A stretch of DNA of 64,000 bases from the NCBI GenBank assembly GCA_031292485.1, contig JARLHA010000037.1:217655-281654 (forward strand), given 5' to 3'. The DNA comes from Mucilaginibacter sp. GTDB lineage: Bacteria > Bacteroidota > Bacteroidia > Sphingobacteriales > Sphingobacteriaceae. Of this stretch, positions 1 through 10,126 are shown piece by piece. The translations under genes were made by a program, and so were the position numbers. How positions within the stretch are numbered: position 1 is the stretch's first letter; each line of letters opens with the position of its first letter. The notes below the pieces were generated by a model. The model was not told the DNA's origin and did no database searches. It saw only the letters and a program-made list of their open reading frames with translations.

Positions 1-93
1 GATTAGTGTTTTTTTGTCCGAAAGAATATAAGTTGTAGGGTACTGAAGATTTACCTGCTTAAAAGCTGCAAACTGCCAACTTCAAACTGTTGG

Positions 94-945
94 CTAAAAC
101 CCCTCTAACTCCGCTTTTACTTGCTGCATCAGCCACATAGGGGTGGAGGTAGCGCCGGCAATACCCACTTTGTCGCCGGGCGAGAACATCGAATTTTTTA
201 ATTCAGATGGGGAGGATATAAAATAAGTATTGGGGTTATGCTTGCGGCAAACTTCATACAGAACTTTGCCGTTGGATGATTTTATTCCCGAAACAAAAAC
301 GACCTTATCAAATTTAACAGCAAATTTGGGCAGGTCCTGGTCCCGGTTGGATACCTGGCGGCAAATGGTATCATTAGCCTTAAGGTCGTAGCCGCGTTGC
401 AAAAGCTGTTCTTTAATGCCGTAAAACTTCTCCATGCTTTTGGTAGTCTGGCTGTAAAGGGTAATGTTTTTAGGCAGGTCCACGTTGTCCAGTTCCGCAA
501 TATCCTGGAAAACCAGGGCCTCGTTATTGGTTTGGCCCTGCAGGCCAACAACCTCAGCATGGCCGTGTTTGCCAAATATCAGGATCTTCTCGTTCGCGTC
601 GAAAGAGGTTTTAATCCGGTTTTGCAGTTTTAAAACAACAGGGCATGAGGCATCTATCAGCGTAATATTATTTTCAAGCGCTATCCGGTAGGTATCAGGC
701 GCTTCGCCATGCGCCCGGATCAGCACCTTTTCGTTCGACAGGTTTACCAAATCGGCATGTTCTATTATCCTTAAACCCTTTGCCTTTAAACGGGCAACCT
801 CTTCATCATTATGCACAATGTCGCCCAGGCAATATAAATAGCCGTCTTCCTCCAGTATTTCCTCAGCCATATCAATGGCATACACCACGCCAAAGCAAAA
901 GCCCGAATCCTGGTCGATAGTAACCTGTAGCTTATAATCACCCAT
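94..945 (-). CDS. ispH: 4-hydroxy-3-methylbut-2-enyl diphosphate reductase
   Basis: Cytoplasmic iron-sulfur enzyme of the last step of the MEP (non-mevalonate) isoprenoid pathway; it converts HMBPP to IPP and DMAPP. The 283-aa protein is near the usual length. The three cysteines expected to hold the 4Fe-4S cluster are visible in the contexts GFCFGV (about residue 17), DASCPVV (about residue 100) and DTICRQVSNRDQ (about residue 194). The GKHGHAEV stretch and the SGIKSSNG segment are also family hallmarks. It starts with ATG and stands alone, 93 nt after the downstream glycosyltransferase on the same strand. Family assignment is secure. Confidence 0.96.
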   Translation of the reverse strand: MGDYKLQVTIDQDSGFCFGVVYAIDMAEEILEEDGYLYCLGDIVHNDEEVARLKAKGLRIIEHADLVNLSNEKVLIRAHGEAPDTYRIALENNITLIDASCPVVLKLQNRIKTSFDANEKILIFGKHGHAEVVGLQGQTNNEALVFQDIAELDNVDLPKNITLYSQTTKSMEKFYGIKEQLLQRGYDLKANDTICRQVSNRDQDLPKFAVKFDKVVFVSGIKSSNGKVLYEVCRKHNPNTYFISSPSELKNSMFSPGDKVGIAGATSTPMWLMQQVKAELEGF

Positions 946-1038
946 TGTGCTGCAAAATTAATGAAAAATGTTCATTGGTTCTCTGGTTCAATAGTTGTTT
1001 TTTATCTTATCCTGGCTCCTGATTCTTGATTCCTGGCT

Positions 1039-2127
1039 CTATACCCTTCTTCCTTTCCACACAATTGTTTTGGTAAGATATTTTTGGATAGATAAGAACG
1101 CGATAATGGCCATATTGATCATTTGAATGGGGTGCAGCAGGATATTGTATAACACATTTTGCCCTGCGGATAGCGAGATCATCACACGGGTAAGAAAAAT
1201 TAAACCTCCCATAAAAAAGATCAGGCTAAAATTAAGGGTGGTGATCACGATCATTGGGCCGCTCAACAGCATCAGCAAATAAATCAGTAATCCTGCAATG
1301 CTATAATTGAAAGCTGCCAGTGCATTTTTGCTGAAGCCGCCAATTGCTTCGCCGTAACTTCTGTACATACGGCAGCTCAGCATACCGTTTGCCAGTAAAA
1401 CATCCCCATTATACCCGGATAATTTTACCTCGCGCATAATGCCGGCATCCTCAACTATCTTGTCTTTTACAAGCTGGTGCCATGTGTTTTGCCTGTAGAT
1501 ATCCGCGTCAAAAAGCATAAACTGTCCGCAGGCAGTTGCCACAGCGGCATTTTGGGTTAAAAACACCAGCCTTACAGGCAATAAATTCAATAACAAATAG
1601 TGCAAAAGAGGCACGGTAATATTTTCGCCAAAGGTTTTCATTTCCTGGTTTGCAAAAAGACTTAACAAGGCAAGTTTATATAACTTCATGCGATGAACGG
1701 CGCTATTGATCAAACCATTATTCACCGTATCGTCTGCATCTAAAAATAAAAAATAGTCGCCTTTAGCTTTGTTTGCCAATTGGTGGCAGGCATGATTTTT
1801 ACCCGTCCAGCCGTCCGGAAGCCTTTCACCTTTTATTACCCTGACATGCGGATCAGTAGCTGCATAAGCAGTACAGATTTGATAGGTATTATCCAAAGAT
1901 TCATCATCATATACAACCACCTCATAATTTTTATAATCCTGTAACTGTATTGATTTTAATAGCCGGAGGATGTTAGCAGCCTCGTTACGGGCAGGAATGA
2001 GTATCGAAACAACATCAGCATAGTGCTTATTTACCCGGGTTAATTTTGGATTTGACAAAAAATTAAAAAGCGTTACGGTAAACCGCAAAACAATAAAAAA
2101 CAAGGTAACGGTAACGGCAATGATCAT
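1039..2127 (-). CDS. Membrane-anchored family 2 glycosyltransferase
   Basis: Transfers a sugar from a nucleotide-sugar donor to an unknown acceptor at the inner membrane. The GT-A fold core begins about residue 40 with SILIPARNEAANI. A DDES motif lies near residue 75 and the metal-binding DADD motif near residue 130. A later VEDAGIMREV segment resembles the ED acceptor motif. There is one N-terminal transmembrane helix (residues 1-25), and two to three helices occupy the C-terminal 80 residues. This layout resembles the carotenoid/hydroxychlorobactene glucosyltransferase (CruC/CrtQ-like) group, but the acceptor cannot be told from sequence. The neighbour ispH would fit an isoprenoid acceptor, though that is only suggestive. 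Confidence 0.8.
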   Translation of the reverse strand: MIIAVTVTLFFIVLRFTVTLFNFLSNPKLTRVNKHYADVVSILIPARNEAANILRLLKSIQLQDYKNYEVVVYDDESLDNTYQICTAYAATDPHVRVIKGERLPDGWTGKNHACHQLANKAKGDYFLFLDADDTVNNGLINSAVHRMKLYKLALLSLFANQEMKTFGENITVPLLHYLLLNLLPVRLVFLTQNAAVATACGQFMLFDADIYRQNTWHQLVKDKIVEDAGIMREVKLSGYNGDVLLANGMLSCRMYRSYGEAIGGFSKNALAAFNYSIAGLLIYLLMLLSGPMIVITTLNFSLIFFMGGLIFLTRVMISLSAGQNVLYNILLHPIQMINMAIIAFLSIQKYLTKTIVWKGRRV

Positions 2128-2348
2128 TTATTAAATCCTGATGCAAATAAGTAAATATACTTCATATAACAACGGGTTATTACGCTTATAAATTCAGGTA
2201 GTAACACGGGCAAAGTCCCGTAGATATCCTCATTAGCCTCATTGTCAATTTATTCAACTTTGTTTCGCCGCGGTTAAGGCGTTTTTCCGGTGGTGTTTTT
2301 CAAACGTTTTCTAAATTAAAAATTTACAACCTCTTAAAAATCAATTTT

Positions 2349-2966
2349 ATGAAAAAAATCAACTACTTGTTATTGCTGTCAGCTGTTGTTATGCTGTTTG
2401 CGGCTTCATGTGGAAAAAATGGTGCAGTTGGCCCGCAGGGTGCGACTGGTGCTACAGGCGCAACAGGCGCTACAGGCGCGACAGGCGCGACAGGGCCCGC
2501 AGGACCCACTGGTACAACCGGGGCTACCGGTACAGCCAATGTTATTTATTCAGATTGGGTTACTCCGGCAACTTATGTAAAAACAGTGGTTTTCGGTACA
2601 ACCTATTTTACTTATGACATGGCAGCCTCAAAGATTACGCAAGATATTTTGGACAAGGGCACTATTGTTGTGTATGGTAAATTAAATGGCTATAACCCAG
2701 TAATATGGCCTACAGATCAGGTTAGCGCCATGCCAATTGTAATTACTTACATGTCTGGTTCCACTGCAAATATTGATACCTGGACAGCAACTGAGACTGT
2801 CGGTAACGTTAATATTAGCCTTACCAGTAGTACAAATGCATACGGCAGCATATCCAACGCTCATCAATTCAGGTATGTTATTATTCCTGGCGGAGTGCAT
2901 ACTACAGCCGCTGTGAATTTGAAAAACTATCAGCAGGTAAAAGCAGCCTTTAATTTAAAAGACTGA
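2349..2966 (+). CDS. Collagen-like (Gly-Ala-Thr repeat) lipoprotein
   Basis: Predicted lipoprotein of 205 aa: an N-terminal signal with lipobox-like AASCGKN (Cys near residue 21), then about 13 Gly-X-Y triplets dominated by GAT (residues 26-62), then a C-terminal globular domain of about 140 aa. The triplets predict a collagen-type triple helix. The C-terminal end ([11 protein letters not shown] ... [13 protein letters not shown]) matches the end of the second collagen-like protein at 21869-22801, so the two are paralogues. A surface structural role is likely but unproven. It lies alone between divergent and convergent neighbours. Confidence 0.75.
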   Translation: MKKINYLLLLSAVVMLFAASCGKNGAVGPQGATGATGATGATGATGATGPAGPTGTTGATGTANVIYSDWVTPATYVKTVVFGTTYFTYDMAASKITQDILDKGTIVVYGKLNGYNPVIWPTDQVSAMPIVITYMSGSTANIDTWTATETVGNVNISLTSSTNAYGSISNAHQFRYVIIPGGVHTTAAVNLKNYQQVKAAFNLKD

Positions 2967-3038
2967 TTTTACGGAGTGGTGAATTAATTAGAATTGAATA
3001 GTGGGCGGAGAATTGGGATATATACGCCTGATAGCTGC

Positions 3039-4262
3039 TCACTGTTTTTTTTCTATCCCGTTCACAATAGTTTTGGTCGCCCCTGTATGCTCTTTTACAT
3101 AAGCCAGTAGTTTTTTATTGGCGGCCGAATAAAAAGCCCCGTCATTTACCAGCGTATCCATGATGGTACGCAATTGTTCTCCATTGGTAATACTGAAGCC
3201 CGCCTTTAAGGCAACCAGGTCGTTCGCCTCCTTAAACCGTGCATAGTTGGGCCCAAATATAACGGGCAGGCCAAAGGCCGCGGCCTCCAGCGTATTATGG
3301 ATACCTGCGCCAAATCCGCCGCCGATATAGGCGATATCGCCATACTGGTACAGGGATGATAACATGCCGATATTATCAATAATGAGTATCTGGTGAGCAG
3401 CCAGCGGTGAGTGACGGGTTGCAAATTCCGAGTATGTTATTGCAGCATTTGAAGACAATAAGGCTATTAGTTTATTTACCCTTTCTCCGCCAATCTCGTG
3501 CGGGGCAATAATGAATTTCCAGCCGGGATATTCGGTTACCAGTCCGGCCACCAAGTTTTCATCTTCGGGCCAGGTGCTGCCGGCAATAAATAACTTGTGT
3601 CCGTTCTTAAATCCGGCAATGGATGGCAGCTCCCTTGGAGCAAGCGCATTGTCCCACACCCTGTCGAAACGGGTATCGCCGCTAACGGTTACATGGTTTA
3701 TCCCGATGTTTTTCAACAATTGCTTCGAGTTGTCATCCTGCACAAAAAACCAGGTTACCAGGCCCAGCATTTTACGGTGCAGGCCACCGTACCATTTAAA
3801 AAACACTTGCCCGGGCCTGAAAATACCCGAAATAATATACAAGGGTATATGGCGGCGGTGCAACTCGCTAAAAAAATTATACCAGTATTCATATTTGGTA
3901 AATATGACCAGTTTGGGTTGAATAGCATCTATAAATTCACGCGCGTTTCGCGGCGTATCCAGCGGCAGGTAATAAACGGCGTCGGCAAGGGCGGTATTCT
4001 TTCGCACCTCATAGCCAGAAGGCGAAAAAAAAGTGATAACTAGTCTGTTTTCAGGATATTTTTGCCTGATAGCTTCTAAAACAGGACGCCCCTGTTCAAA
4101 TTCACCAAGTGAAGAAAAATGAAACCAAATACACCCTTGTTCACGTATAACGACCTGTTTATTACGACCGCTTATCCAGAACCTGGCCTTTTGATTAAAG
4201 AAGGAAAAAACCCAGATGACTACAAAATATAAACGTATTGCGGCATTGTATATTAGCAACAT
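3039..4262 (-). CDS. waaA: 3-deoxy-D-manno-octulosonic acid (KDO) transferase
   Basis: Transfers KDO from CMP-KDO to lipid A precursor at the cytoplasmic face of the inner membrane. The ORF is open further upstream, but I chose the ATG at 4262 because it gives MLLIYNAAIRLY, a normal N-terminal membrane anchor, and a 408-aa protein of usual size. The Glu of SLGEFEQGRPV (about residue 58) fits the catalytic base of this family. Later motifs include FTKYEYWYNF, SGDTRFDRV, AGSTWPEDE, APHE and a GGGFGAGIHNTLEAAAFGLPVIFGP donor-binding segment. It is divergent from ugd with 63 nt between starts, so both may share a control region. Confidence 0.93.
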   Translation of the reverse strand: MLLIYNAAIRLYFVVIWVFSFFNQKARFWISGRNKQVVIREQGCIWFHFSSLGEFEQGRPVLEAIRQKYPENRLVITFFSPSGYEVRKNTALADAVYYLPLDTPRNAREFIDAIQPKLVIFTKYEYWYNFFSELHRRHIPLYIISGIFRPGQVFFKWYGGLHRKMLGLVTWFFVQDDNSKQLLKNIGINHVTVSGDTRFDRVWDNALAPRELPSIAGFKNGHKLFIAGSTWPEDENLVAGLVTEYPGWKFIIAPHEIGGERVNKLIALLSSNAAITYSEFATRHSPLAAHQILIIDNIGMLSSLYQYGDIAYIGGGFGAGIHNTLEAAAFGLPVIFGPNYARFKEANDLVALKAGFSITNGEQLRTIMDTLVNDGAFYSAANKKLLAYVKEHTGATKTIVNGIEKKQ

Positions 4263-4325
4263 TTTTAGTTTTGAATTATTAACTTCGCAAGCGGTAAAAG
4301 TATCACATTTTAAATATAAAATTCC

Positions 4326-5636
4326 ATGAAAATTGCAGTAGTTGGCACTGGCTATGTGGGCCTTGTTACAGGTACCTGTTTGGCCGAGACCGGTAACCAG
4401 GTGGTCTGTGTTGATATAAATGAGAAGAAAGTAAAGATGATGCAGGAAGGGCAATTGCCCATTTATGAGCCAGGCCTCGAGCTTCTTTTTCACAGGAATA
4501 TAAAGCAGGAACGGTTACATTTTACTATCAGCCTTGCCGAGGCGATAGCTGAGGCAAAGATCATTTTCCTGGCACTGCCCACTCCTCCGGGCGGAGATGG
4601 CTCGGCCGATCTGAGCTATGTTTTGGGTGCTGCAAAGGATATTGCAAAGATTATAACCGACTATAAAGTTATCGTAACCAAATCAACCGTTCCGGTAGGC
4701 ACGGCAGATAAAGTTACTGCGGTGATGAAAGCAAATACAACCGTTGAATTTGCAGTGGTATCAAACCCTGAGTTTTTGAGAGAGGGCGTAGCGGTAGAAG
4801 ATTTTATGAAACCCGACCGCGTTGTTGTCGGCACAAAAGATGAGCGTGCCCGTAAGTTGATGGCAGAGTTATATGGCCCTTATGTCAGGCAGGGTAACCC
4901 GGTAATTTTTATGGATGAACGCTCGTCTGAATTGACAAAATATGCTGCTAACTCCTTTTTGGCAACCAAAATATCTTTTATGAACGAGATCGCCAATCTT
5001 TGCGAGCTGGTAGGTGCAGATGTTGATATGGTAAGGCGTGGTATCGGGGCCGATAACCGCATTGGTAAACGGTTCCTGTTTTCGGGGATAGGTTATGGCG
5101 GAAGTTGTTTTCCGAAAGATGTGCAGGCCCTGGCCAAATCGTCCGAAGAAAATAAATACAATTTCAGGATACTGAATTCGGTAATGGAAGTTAACGAGAT
5201 CCAGAAAAAGGTATTGGTTGAAAAAGTAAAAAAATATTATAAAGGCGATATAAAAGGTAAAAAGTTTGCTATATGGGGCCTTGCCTTTAAGCCCGAAACA
5301 GACGATATCCGCGAAGCCCCCGCATTATATATTATTGACGAGTTATTGGCGGCCGGAGCCGAAGTTTCAGCCTTTGACCCGGAAGCAATGAAAAACGTTG
5401 AGGCTTTATTTGGCGACAAAATAAAATATGCTGCTGACCCGTACGAGGCAATTGATGGAGCGGACGCATTGCTTATCGTGACTGAATGGTCGCTTTTCAG
5501 AACGCCTGATTTTGACCAGATGGAAAGCTTATTGAAAGAAAAAGTTATTTTTGACGGCCGTAACTTATACGATCTGGATAAGATGATAGATTGCGGGTAT
5601 TATTATAACAGCATCGGACGTAAAGAAATTAAATAA
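4326..5636 (+). CDS. ugd: UDP-glucose 6-dehydrogenase
   Basis: Cytoplasmic NAD-dependent enzyme that oxidises UDP-glucose twice to UDP-glucuronate. The 436-aa protein begins with the Rossmann motif [12 protein letters not shown]. It has the conserved [11 protein letters not shown] and SNPEFLREG segments, and the catalytic Cys in [11 protein letters not shown] (about residue 260). The C-terminal UDP-binding part has [13 protein letters not shown]. It is first of a three-gene operon: its stop TAA overlaps the next ATG by one base, and that gene (uxs) uses its product. Promoter not clearly seen in the 63-nt divergent spacer. Confidence 0.96.
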   Translation: MKIAVVGTGYVGLVTGTCLAETGNQVVCVDINEKKVKMMQEGQLPIYEPGLELLFHRNIKQERLHFTISLAEAIAEAKIIFLALPTPPGGDGSADLSYVLGAAKDIAKIITDYKVIVTKSTVPVGTADKVTAVMKANTTVEFAVVSNPEFLREGVAVEDFMKPDRVVVGTKDERARKLMAELYGPYVRQGNPVIFMDERSSELTKYAANSFLATKISFMNEIANLCELVGADVDMVRRGIGADNRIGKRFLFSGIGYGGSCFPKDVQALAKSSEENKYNFRILNSVMEVNEIQKKVLVEKVKKYYKGDIKGKKFAIWGLAFKPETDDIREAPALYIIDELLAAGAEVSAFDPEAMKNVEALFGDKIKYAADPYEAIDGADALLIVTEWSLFRTPDFDQMESLLKEKVIFDGRNLYDLDKMIDCGYYYNSIGRKEIK

Positions 5637-6622
5637 TGGCTGAACGTAAAAGAATATTAATAACAGGCGCCGCTGGTTTTTTGGGATCACATTTGTGCGA
5701 CAGATTCATTAAGGACGACTACCATGTAATAGGCATGGATAACCTGATAACCGGTGATTTGCGCAATATCGAGCATCTTTTTAAACTGGAGAACTTTGAG
5801 TTCTACAACCATGATGTTTCCAAATTTGTTTACGTGCCAGGCGACCTGCACTATATCCTGCACTTTGCCTCGCCCGCAAGCCCGATCGATTATTTAAAGA
5901 TCCCGATTCAAACCTTAAAGGTGGGTTCGCTGGGTACGCATAACCTGTTGGGCCTGGCCAGGGCCAAAAAATCAAGGATGCTGATCGCGTCAACCTCCGA
6001 AGTTTACGGCGATCCGAGCGTAAACCCGCAGCCCGAAGAATATTGGGGTAATGTGAACCCCGTGGGACCAAGGGGGGTGTATGACGAGGCTAAACGTTTC
6101 CAGGAAGCTATCACCATGGCGTACCATACCTTTCATGGGCTCGAAACGCGCATCGTGCGGATATTTAATACTTATGGTCCCCGTATGCGGCTAAACGACG
6201 GGCGCGTATTACCAGCCTTTATTGGGCAGGCACTGCGCGGCGAATCACTGACCATGTTTGGCGATGGTTCGCAAACAAGATCGTTTTGTTACGTTGATGA
6301 CCTGGTTGAAGGCATCGTTCGTTTACTTTTCAGCGATTATGCACAGCCAATGAATATTGGTAATCCCGACGAAATCACCATAAGAGAATTTGGCGAAGAG
6401 ATCATCAGGCTAACGGGTACGGATCAAAAACTAATCAGCCTGCCTTTGCCAACGGATGATCCAAAGCAACGCAGGCCTGATATTACCAAAGCCAAAAGCA
6501 TACTTGGCTGGGAGCCGAAGATCTCAAGAAGCGAAGGATTGAAGATCACTTTTGAATATTTTAAATCGCTGCCCGAAAAAGAGATACAGCATAAAGATTT
6601 TACTTATTTTAATAAACACTAA
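5636..6622 (+). CDS. uxs: UDP-glucuronate decarboxylase (UDP-xylose synthase)
   Basis: Short-chain dehydrogenase/reductase-type enzyme that decarboxylates UDP-glucuronate to UDP-xylose. The 328-aa protein shows the NAD motif [13 protein letters not shown] at the N-terminus, STSEVYGDP around residue 120, and the catalytic YDEAKRFQE (YxxxK) about residue 147. The [10 protein letters not shown] and [17 protein letters not shown] segments are typical of Uxs. Start and stop overlap those of ugd and galE by one base (TAATG), so translational coupling is likely. The pathway UDP-Glc to UDP-GlcA to UDP-Xyl is therefore encoded in gene order. Confidence 0.94.
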   Translation: MAERKRILITGAAGFLGSHLCDRFIKDDYHVIGMDNLITGDLRNIEHLFKLENFEFYNHDVSKFVYVPGDLHYILHFASPASPIDYLKIPIQTLKVGSLGTHNLLGLARAKKSRMLIASTSEVYGDPSVNPQPEEYWGNVNPVGPRGVYDEAKRFQEAITMAYHTFHGLETRIVRIFNTYGPRMRLNDGRVLPAFIGQALRGESLTMFGDGSQTRSFCYVDDLVEGIVRLLFSDYAQPMNIGNPDEITIREFGEEIIRLTGTDQKLISLPLPTDDPKQRRPDITKAKSILGWEPKISRSEGLKITFEYFKSLPEKEIQHKDFTYFNKH

Positions 6623-7644
6623 TGGCTAAAATATTAGTAACAGGCGGATTAGGCTACATTGGTTCGCATACTGTTGTTGAACTTGTAAACGCCGGTTTTG
6701 AGCCGGTAATAGTTGATGACCTTTCCAACTCACATCACCGGATATTAGATCAATTGAGTAAAATAATCGGCTTCAAACCTGCTTTTTACCAGTTTAATTT
6801 GTGTGACGAAAATAAGTTAAAGGAGTTTGCCGCCGCCGAGCCGGATATTGAAGGCATTATTCACTTTGCCGCTTTTAAAGCAGTTGGCGAATCGGTAAAA
6901 AATCCCTTAAAATATTACCACAATAATTTATCCTCGCTGTTAAATTTACTGCGGCAGTATAGCGGTAGAACTTTGAATTTTGTTTTTTCATCCAGTTGCA
7001 CGGTTTACGGACAGCCGGATGAATTGCCTGTAACTGAAAATGCCGCAGTTAAGCCTGCGCAGTCTCCCTATGGCAATACCAAACAAATTGCCGAGGAAAT
7101 ACTGAAAGATGCAGTAGTATCGGGTGACGCAAAAAAAGTTATTGCATTAAGATATTTTAACCCGGTTGGTGCGCATGAATCGGCCCTGATTGGTGAGCTT
7201 CCGATTGGGATCCCGCAAAACCTGGTGCCTTTTATCACCCAAACGGCCATTGGCAAACGCGAAAAAATAACCGTATTTGGGAATGACTACGATACCAGGG
7301 ATGGCAGTTGCGTGCGCGACTATATACATGTGGTTGACCTTGCCAAAGCCCATGTGGCGGCGTTAAAATTGATGGAGGGCGAAACATTTGCCGGGTACGA
7401 CGTATTTAACTTAGGCACTGGTAATGGTAATACTGTTTTGGAGGTGATTAACGCTTTTGAACGCGCTACGGGTGTAAAATTAAACTATGAAATCGGGCCC
7501 CGCAGGAGCGGCGACGTGGAGAAGGTATGGGGGGACGTAACCAAATCGGCCAAACAGCTGCATTGGAGGGCGCAAATAGGGCTTGACACCATGATGTCAT
7601 CTGCCTGGGCATGGGAGCAATATTTATCCGAAAATTCTATTTAA
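6622..7644 (+). CDS. galE: UDP-glucose 4-epimerase
   Basis: Interconverts UDP-glucose and UDP-galactose with tightly bound NAD. The 340-aa protein has TGGLGYIGSHTV at the N-terminus, SSSCTVYGQP around residue 125 and the catalytic YGNTKQIAEE (YxxxK) around residue 150. RYFNPVGAH and RDGSCVRDYIHVVDLA are GalE signatures. It is the last gene of the ugd-uxs-galE operon, joined by a TAATG overlap. In this context it more likely supplies UDP-Gal, or epimerises UDP-Xyl or UDP-GlcA-type sugars, for a surface polysaccharide than serves galactose catabolism. Confidence 0.95.
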   Translation: MAKILVTGGLGYIGSHTVVELVNAGFEPVIVDDLSNSHHRILDQLSKIIGFKPAFYQFNLCDENKLKEFAAAEPDIEGIIHFAAFKAVGESVKNPLKYYHNNLSSLLNLLRQYSGRTLNFVFSSSCTVYGQPDELPVTENAAVKPAQSPYGNTKQIAEEILKDAVVSGDAKKVIALRYFNPVGAHESALIGELPIGIPQNLVPFITQTAIGKREKITVFGNDYDTRDGSCVRDYIHVVDLAKAHVAALKLMEGETFAGYDVFNLGTGNGNTVLEVINAFERATGVKLNYEIGPRRSGDVEKVWGDVTKSAKQLHWRAQIGLDTMMSSAWAWEQYLSENSI

Positions 7645-7769
7645 TACCATCTTCGTACGTTAAAGTGATACAAAAAAGGTTGGGCGGGAATTCGGATGCA
7701 TTGTTTACCTTTGCAGCCCGTTGTTACACAAATGGTTGTGCTGAATAATTTAAAAAATTAGCTTAACCC

Positions 7770-7810
7770 GCGTGGCCACCGGCCCTGAGTAGTTTGGAGC
7801 CGGTATACGC
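7770..7810 (+). promoter_or_regulatory. Nested stem in leader of the phosphatase gene
   Basis: Within the 225-bp gap after galE, GCGT (7770-7773) pairs with ACGC (7807-7810), and inside it CCGGC (7779-7783) pairs with GCCGG (7799-7803). This could be an attenuator, RNA leader or chance. No known riboswitch was recognised. Confidence 0.3.
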
Positions 7811-7902
7811 AGGCTTATCAATTAATACCCCTGATAATCAATAACGGCTCGATTTGCCCGGTAAGGGTTTTGTATGATGTGGATACGATAATTATTGATA
7901 AA

Positions 7903-8643
7903 ATGTTTGGGATCTTTAAAAAGAAAGAATACAAAAAAAGTATTGCGTTTGATTACAGTTCGATAGTGGTAGACATGCACTCGCATGTTTTGCCGGGAAT
8001 TGATGATGGTGCCAAAAACCCGGAAGAGTCTATAGCGCTGATCAAAAAAATGATGGATCTTGGCATCAGGAAAATAATTGCCACGCCACACATCATGGCA
8101 GATTATTACAGGAATACGCCTGAAACTATAAACGGCGCCCTTGCAATACTAAAAGCTGAGCTGGAAAAGGAAAAGATTGATATTCAAATTGAAGCCGCGG
8201 CCGAACACTACTTCGACGAAACATTTGAAGGTAGGGTAAACAACCGCGATTTGATGACCATTGGCGATAATTATGTGCTTTTTGAGTTTTCGTTTATTAA
8301 CCATCCGCCAAATACGATAACCGTGGTGCAGCGGTTACGAGATTTAGGCTACAAACCTATACTGGCCCATCCCGAAAGATATCCTTACCTGGATATTGAG
8401 CAGATGAAGACTTTGCACGATTGGGGCTTATTGTTCCAGATCAACACCATCTCGCTTACCGGATACTATGGCAAGGAAACCAAAAAAGCCGCTGAAAATT
8501 TGATCGACAACCAGTTGGTTGACTTCATTTCGAGCGATATGCACCATTTAAGACACGCTGAAGCGTTAAAACAGGCTTTAAAAATGCCCTACCTCGAAAA
8601 AATCATGTTTGACTACCCGCTGAAGAATATTATGCTGAAATAG
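7903..8643 (+). CDS. PHP-type tyrosine-protein phosphatase (CpsB/YwqE family)
   Basis: Predicted manganese-dependent protein tyrosine phosphatase that reverses the action of bacterial BY-kinases controlling polysaccharide export. I chose the ATG at 7903 over an in-frame TTG at 7870; this gives 246 aa starting MFGIFKKKEYKK. Metal-binding motifs of the PHP fold are visible: DMHSHVLPGIDDGA near residue 25, TPHIMADYY near residue 62, AAEHYFDE, LAHPERYPYL near residue 155, and SDMHHLRHAE near residue 215. It follows the nucleotide-sugar operon, which supports a role in capsule or exopolysaccharide control. No kinase partner lies in the window. Confidence 0.87.
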   Translation: MFGIFKKKEYKKSIAFDYSSIVVDMHSHVLPGIDDGAKNPEESIALIKKMMDLGIRKIIATPHIMADYYRNTPETINGALAILKAELEKEKIDIQIEAAAEHYFDETFEGRVNNRDLMTIGDNYVLFEFSFINHPPNTITVVQRLRDLGYKPILAHPERYPYLDIEQMKTLHDWGLLFQINTISLTGYYGKETKKAAENLIDNQLVDFISSDMHHLRHAEALKQALKMPYLEKIMFDYPLKNIMLK

Positions 8644-8779
8644 ATGTGCGAATTTCAGATGTGCAAATGTGCAGATGAAATTCGTATTTGGTGAGCCAGC
8701 TTAATGCTCCATTTGAATATTCAGGCATCCGTACTTTACTTTCCCATCTGCACATCTTAAATTTGCACATCCGCACATT
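8643..8779. repeat. Intergenic long inverted repeat of GATGTGCA units
   Basis: Left arm carries ATGTGCGAATTTC and GATGTGCAAATGTGCAGATG (8643-8677). The right arm carries CATCTGCACAT and TTTGCACATCCGCACAT (8745-8779). Together they form an imperfect hairpin between two convergent genes. It may act as a transcription terminator in both directions or be a dispersed intergenic repeat. Confidence 0.5.
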
Positions 8780-10019
8780 ATTCATACCTCAATGCTTCCA
8801 CCGGATCAAGTTTGGAAGCTTTTTTTGCAGGATAAAAGCCAGAGATCAGCCCGATACAGGTACACAGTAAAATTGCTGAAAACAGCCATACCCACGGCGC
8901 TACAAATGCCCCGCTGATATTAATTGCAATAAGGTTACCGGCGGCCATTCCCAATATAATACCCAATATGCCTCCGATGAGGCAAATTACAATTGCTTCA
9001 ATTAAAAACTGCTTTCGGATAATAGACGGCGTTGCCCCCAATGCCTTGCGCAGCCCAATCTCGCGGGTACGCTCGGTTACCGATACCAGCATGATATTCA
9101 TCAATCCAATGGCGGCACCTATTAAAGTAATAGCACCTATAGCGGCACCGCCCATCGTCATCATAGATAGGTTGCCCGAAAGTTCATGCTGTATCGAGTC
9201 GCTTCTTTCTATTTCAAAATTATTATCGCTGGTCACATTCAGGCCCCTCACGTTTCTAAAAAGCGAAGTGGCTTCTCCAATGGTAGCGTCCAAAGCAGCA
9301 GGGCTGCTTACCTGGATGGTAACCGTGAAGGTTTTATTGGTATCCGGATCGATCTGCTTAGCTTTTAAAACAGGTATCACGCAAAACTTATCGCCGCCAA
9401 ACATATTACTCGATCCTTTTGTTGCAAAAACACCGATCACCCTGAACTGGGTGCTCCCGATGTATATCGACTTGTTAATAGGATCCTCATCCTTAAATAG
9501 TTTTTTCTTTATTTCGTTGCCAATCATTACCACGTTTTCGCCGTGTTCCAGTTCTGATGAGGAAAAATTACGACCGAAACTCAGTTTATACCCGCTGATG
9601 ACCAGGTAATTTTCATTTGAACCTGTTACCGATATATTAGGGTTGGTTTTTTTATTGCCGTATTTTGCTACGGCGGTGCCGGTAACATCAAGGTTTACCC
9701 TCGTTAAAACCGGAAGCGCAAATTTCTTTTTAAACCTGTCCGCCTGGTCGTAGCTAATTTTTGGATAAACTTTGTCATGCCCGCCGTTGCCGAAATTAAG
9801 CCCTGATCCCCGGTTTTGAATGGTGAAGGAGTTGGCGCCCAGGCCGGCAAATGCGTTGTTAACGGAGGTTTTTACCCCTTCAATAGCCGTTAATATGCCC
9901 ACCAATGCCATAATACCGATGGCGATGATCAGGGATGTTAACGATGTCCGCAACCTGTTGCCTGCAATTGACTGAAGGGCGATGGCAACATTTTCGCGTA
10001 AACTGGTTTTTACAGGCAT
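8778..10019 (-). CDS. MacB/FtsX-type ABC transporter permease
   Basis: Inner-membrane permease subunit of a MacB-like ABC exporter, 413 aa. Layout: one N-terminal transmembrane helix (about residues 20-42), a periplasmic MacB core domain (about 50-270), then three helices (about 290-400) forming the FtsX domain, with the signature VTERTREIGLRKALGA between helices 2 and 3. It ends with the common SGFYPAKKASKLDPVEALRYE tail. No ATPase or membrane fusion gene is adjacent, so its partners are elsewhere. The substrate is unknown; lipoprotein, macrolide or peptide export are all known for the family. Confidence 0.9.
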   Translation of the reverse strand: MPVKTSLRENVAIALQSIAGNRLRTSLTSLIIAIGIMALVGILTAIEGVKTSVNNAFAGLGANSFTIQNRGSGLNFGNGGHDKVYPKISYDQADRFKKKFALPVLTRVNLDVTGTAVAKYGNKKTNPNISVTGSNENYLVISGYKLSFGRNFSSSELEHGENVVMIGNEIKKKLFKDEDPINKSIYIGSTQFRVIGVFATKGSSNMFGGDKFCVIPVLKAKQIDPDTNKTFTVTIQVSSPAALDATIGEATSLFRNVRGLNVTSDNNFEIERSDSIQHELSGNLSMMTMGGAAIGAITLIGAAIGLMNIMLVSVTERTREIGLRKALGATPSIIRKQFLIEAIVICLIGGILGIILGMAAGNLIAINISGAFVAPWVWLFSAILLCTCIGLISGFYPAKKASKLDPVEALRYE

Positions 10020-10126
10020 GGTTTAAAATTAACGGAAATCCTGGTGTTAAGACTATAGGGTACGCTGCTTTGTTACAAGCTTTTCAATTAATTTAAATAC
10101 CCCGCAACCCCGACAGAATTTAACTG

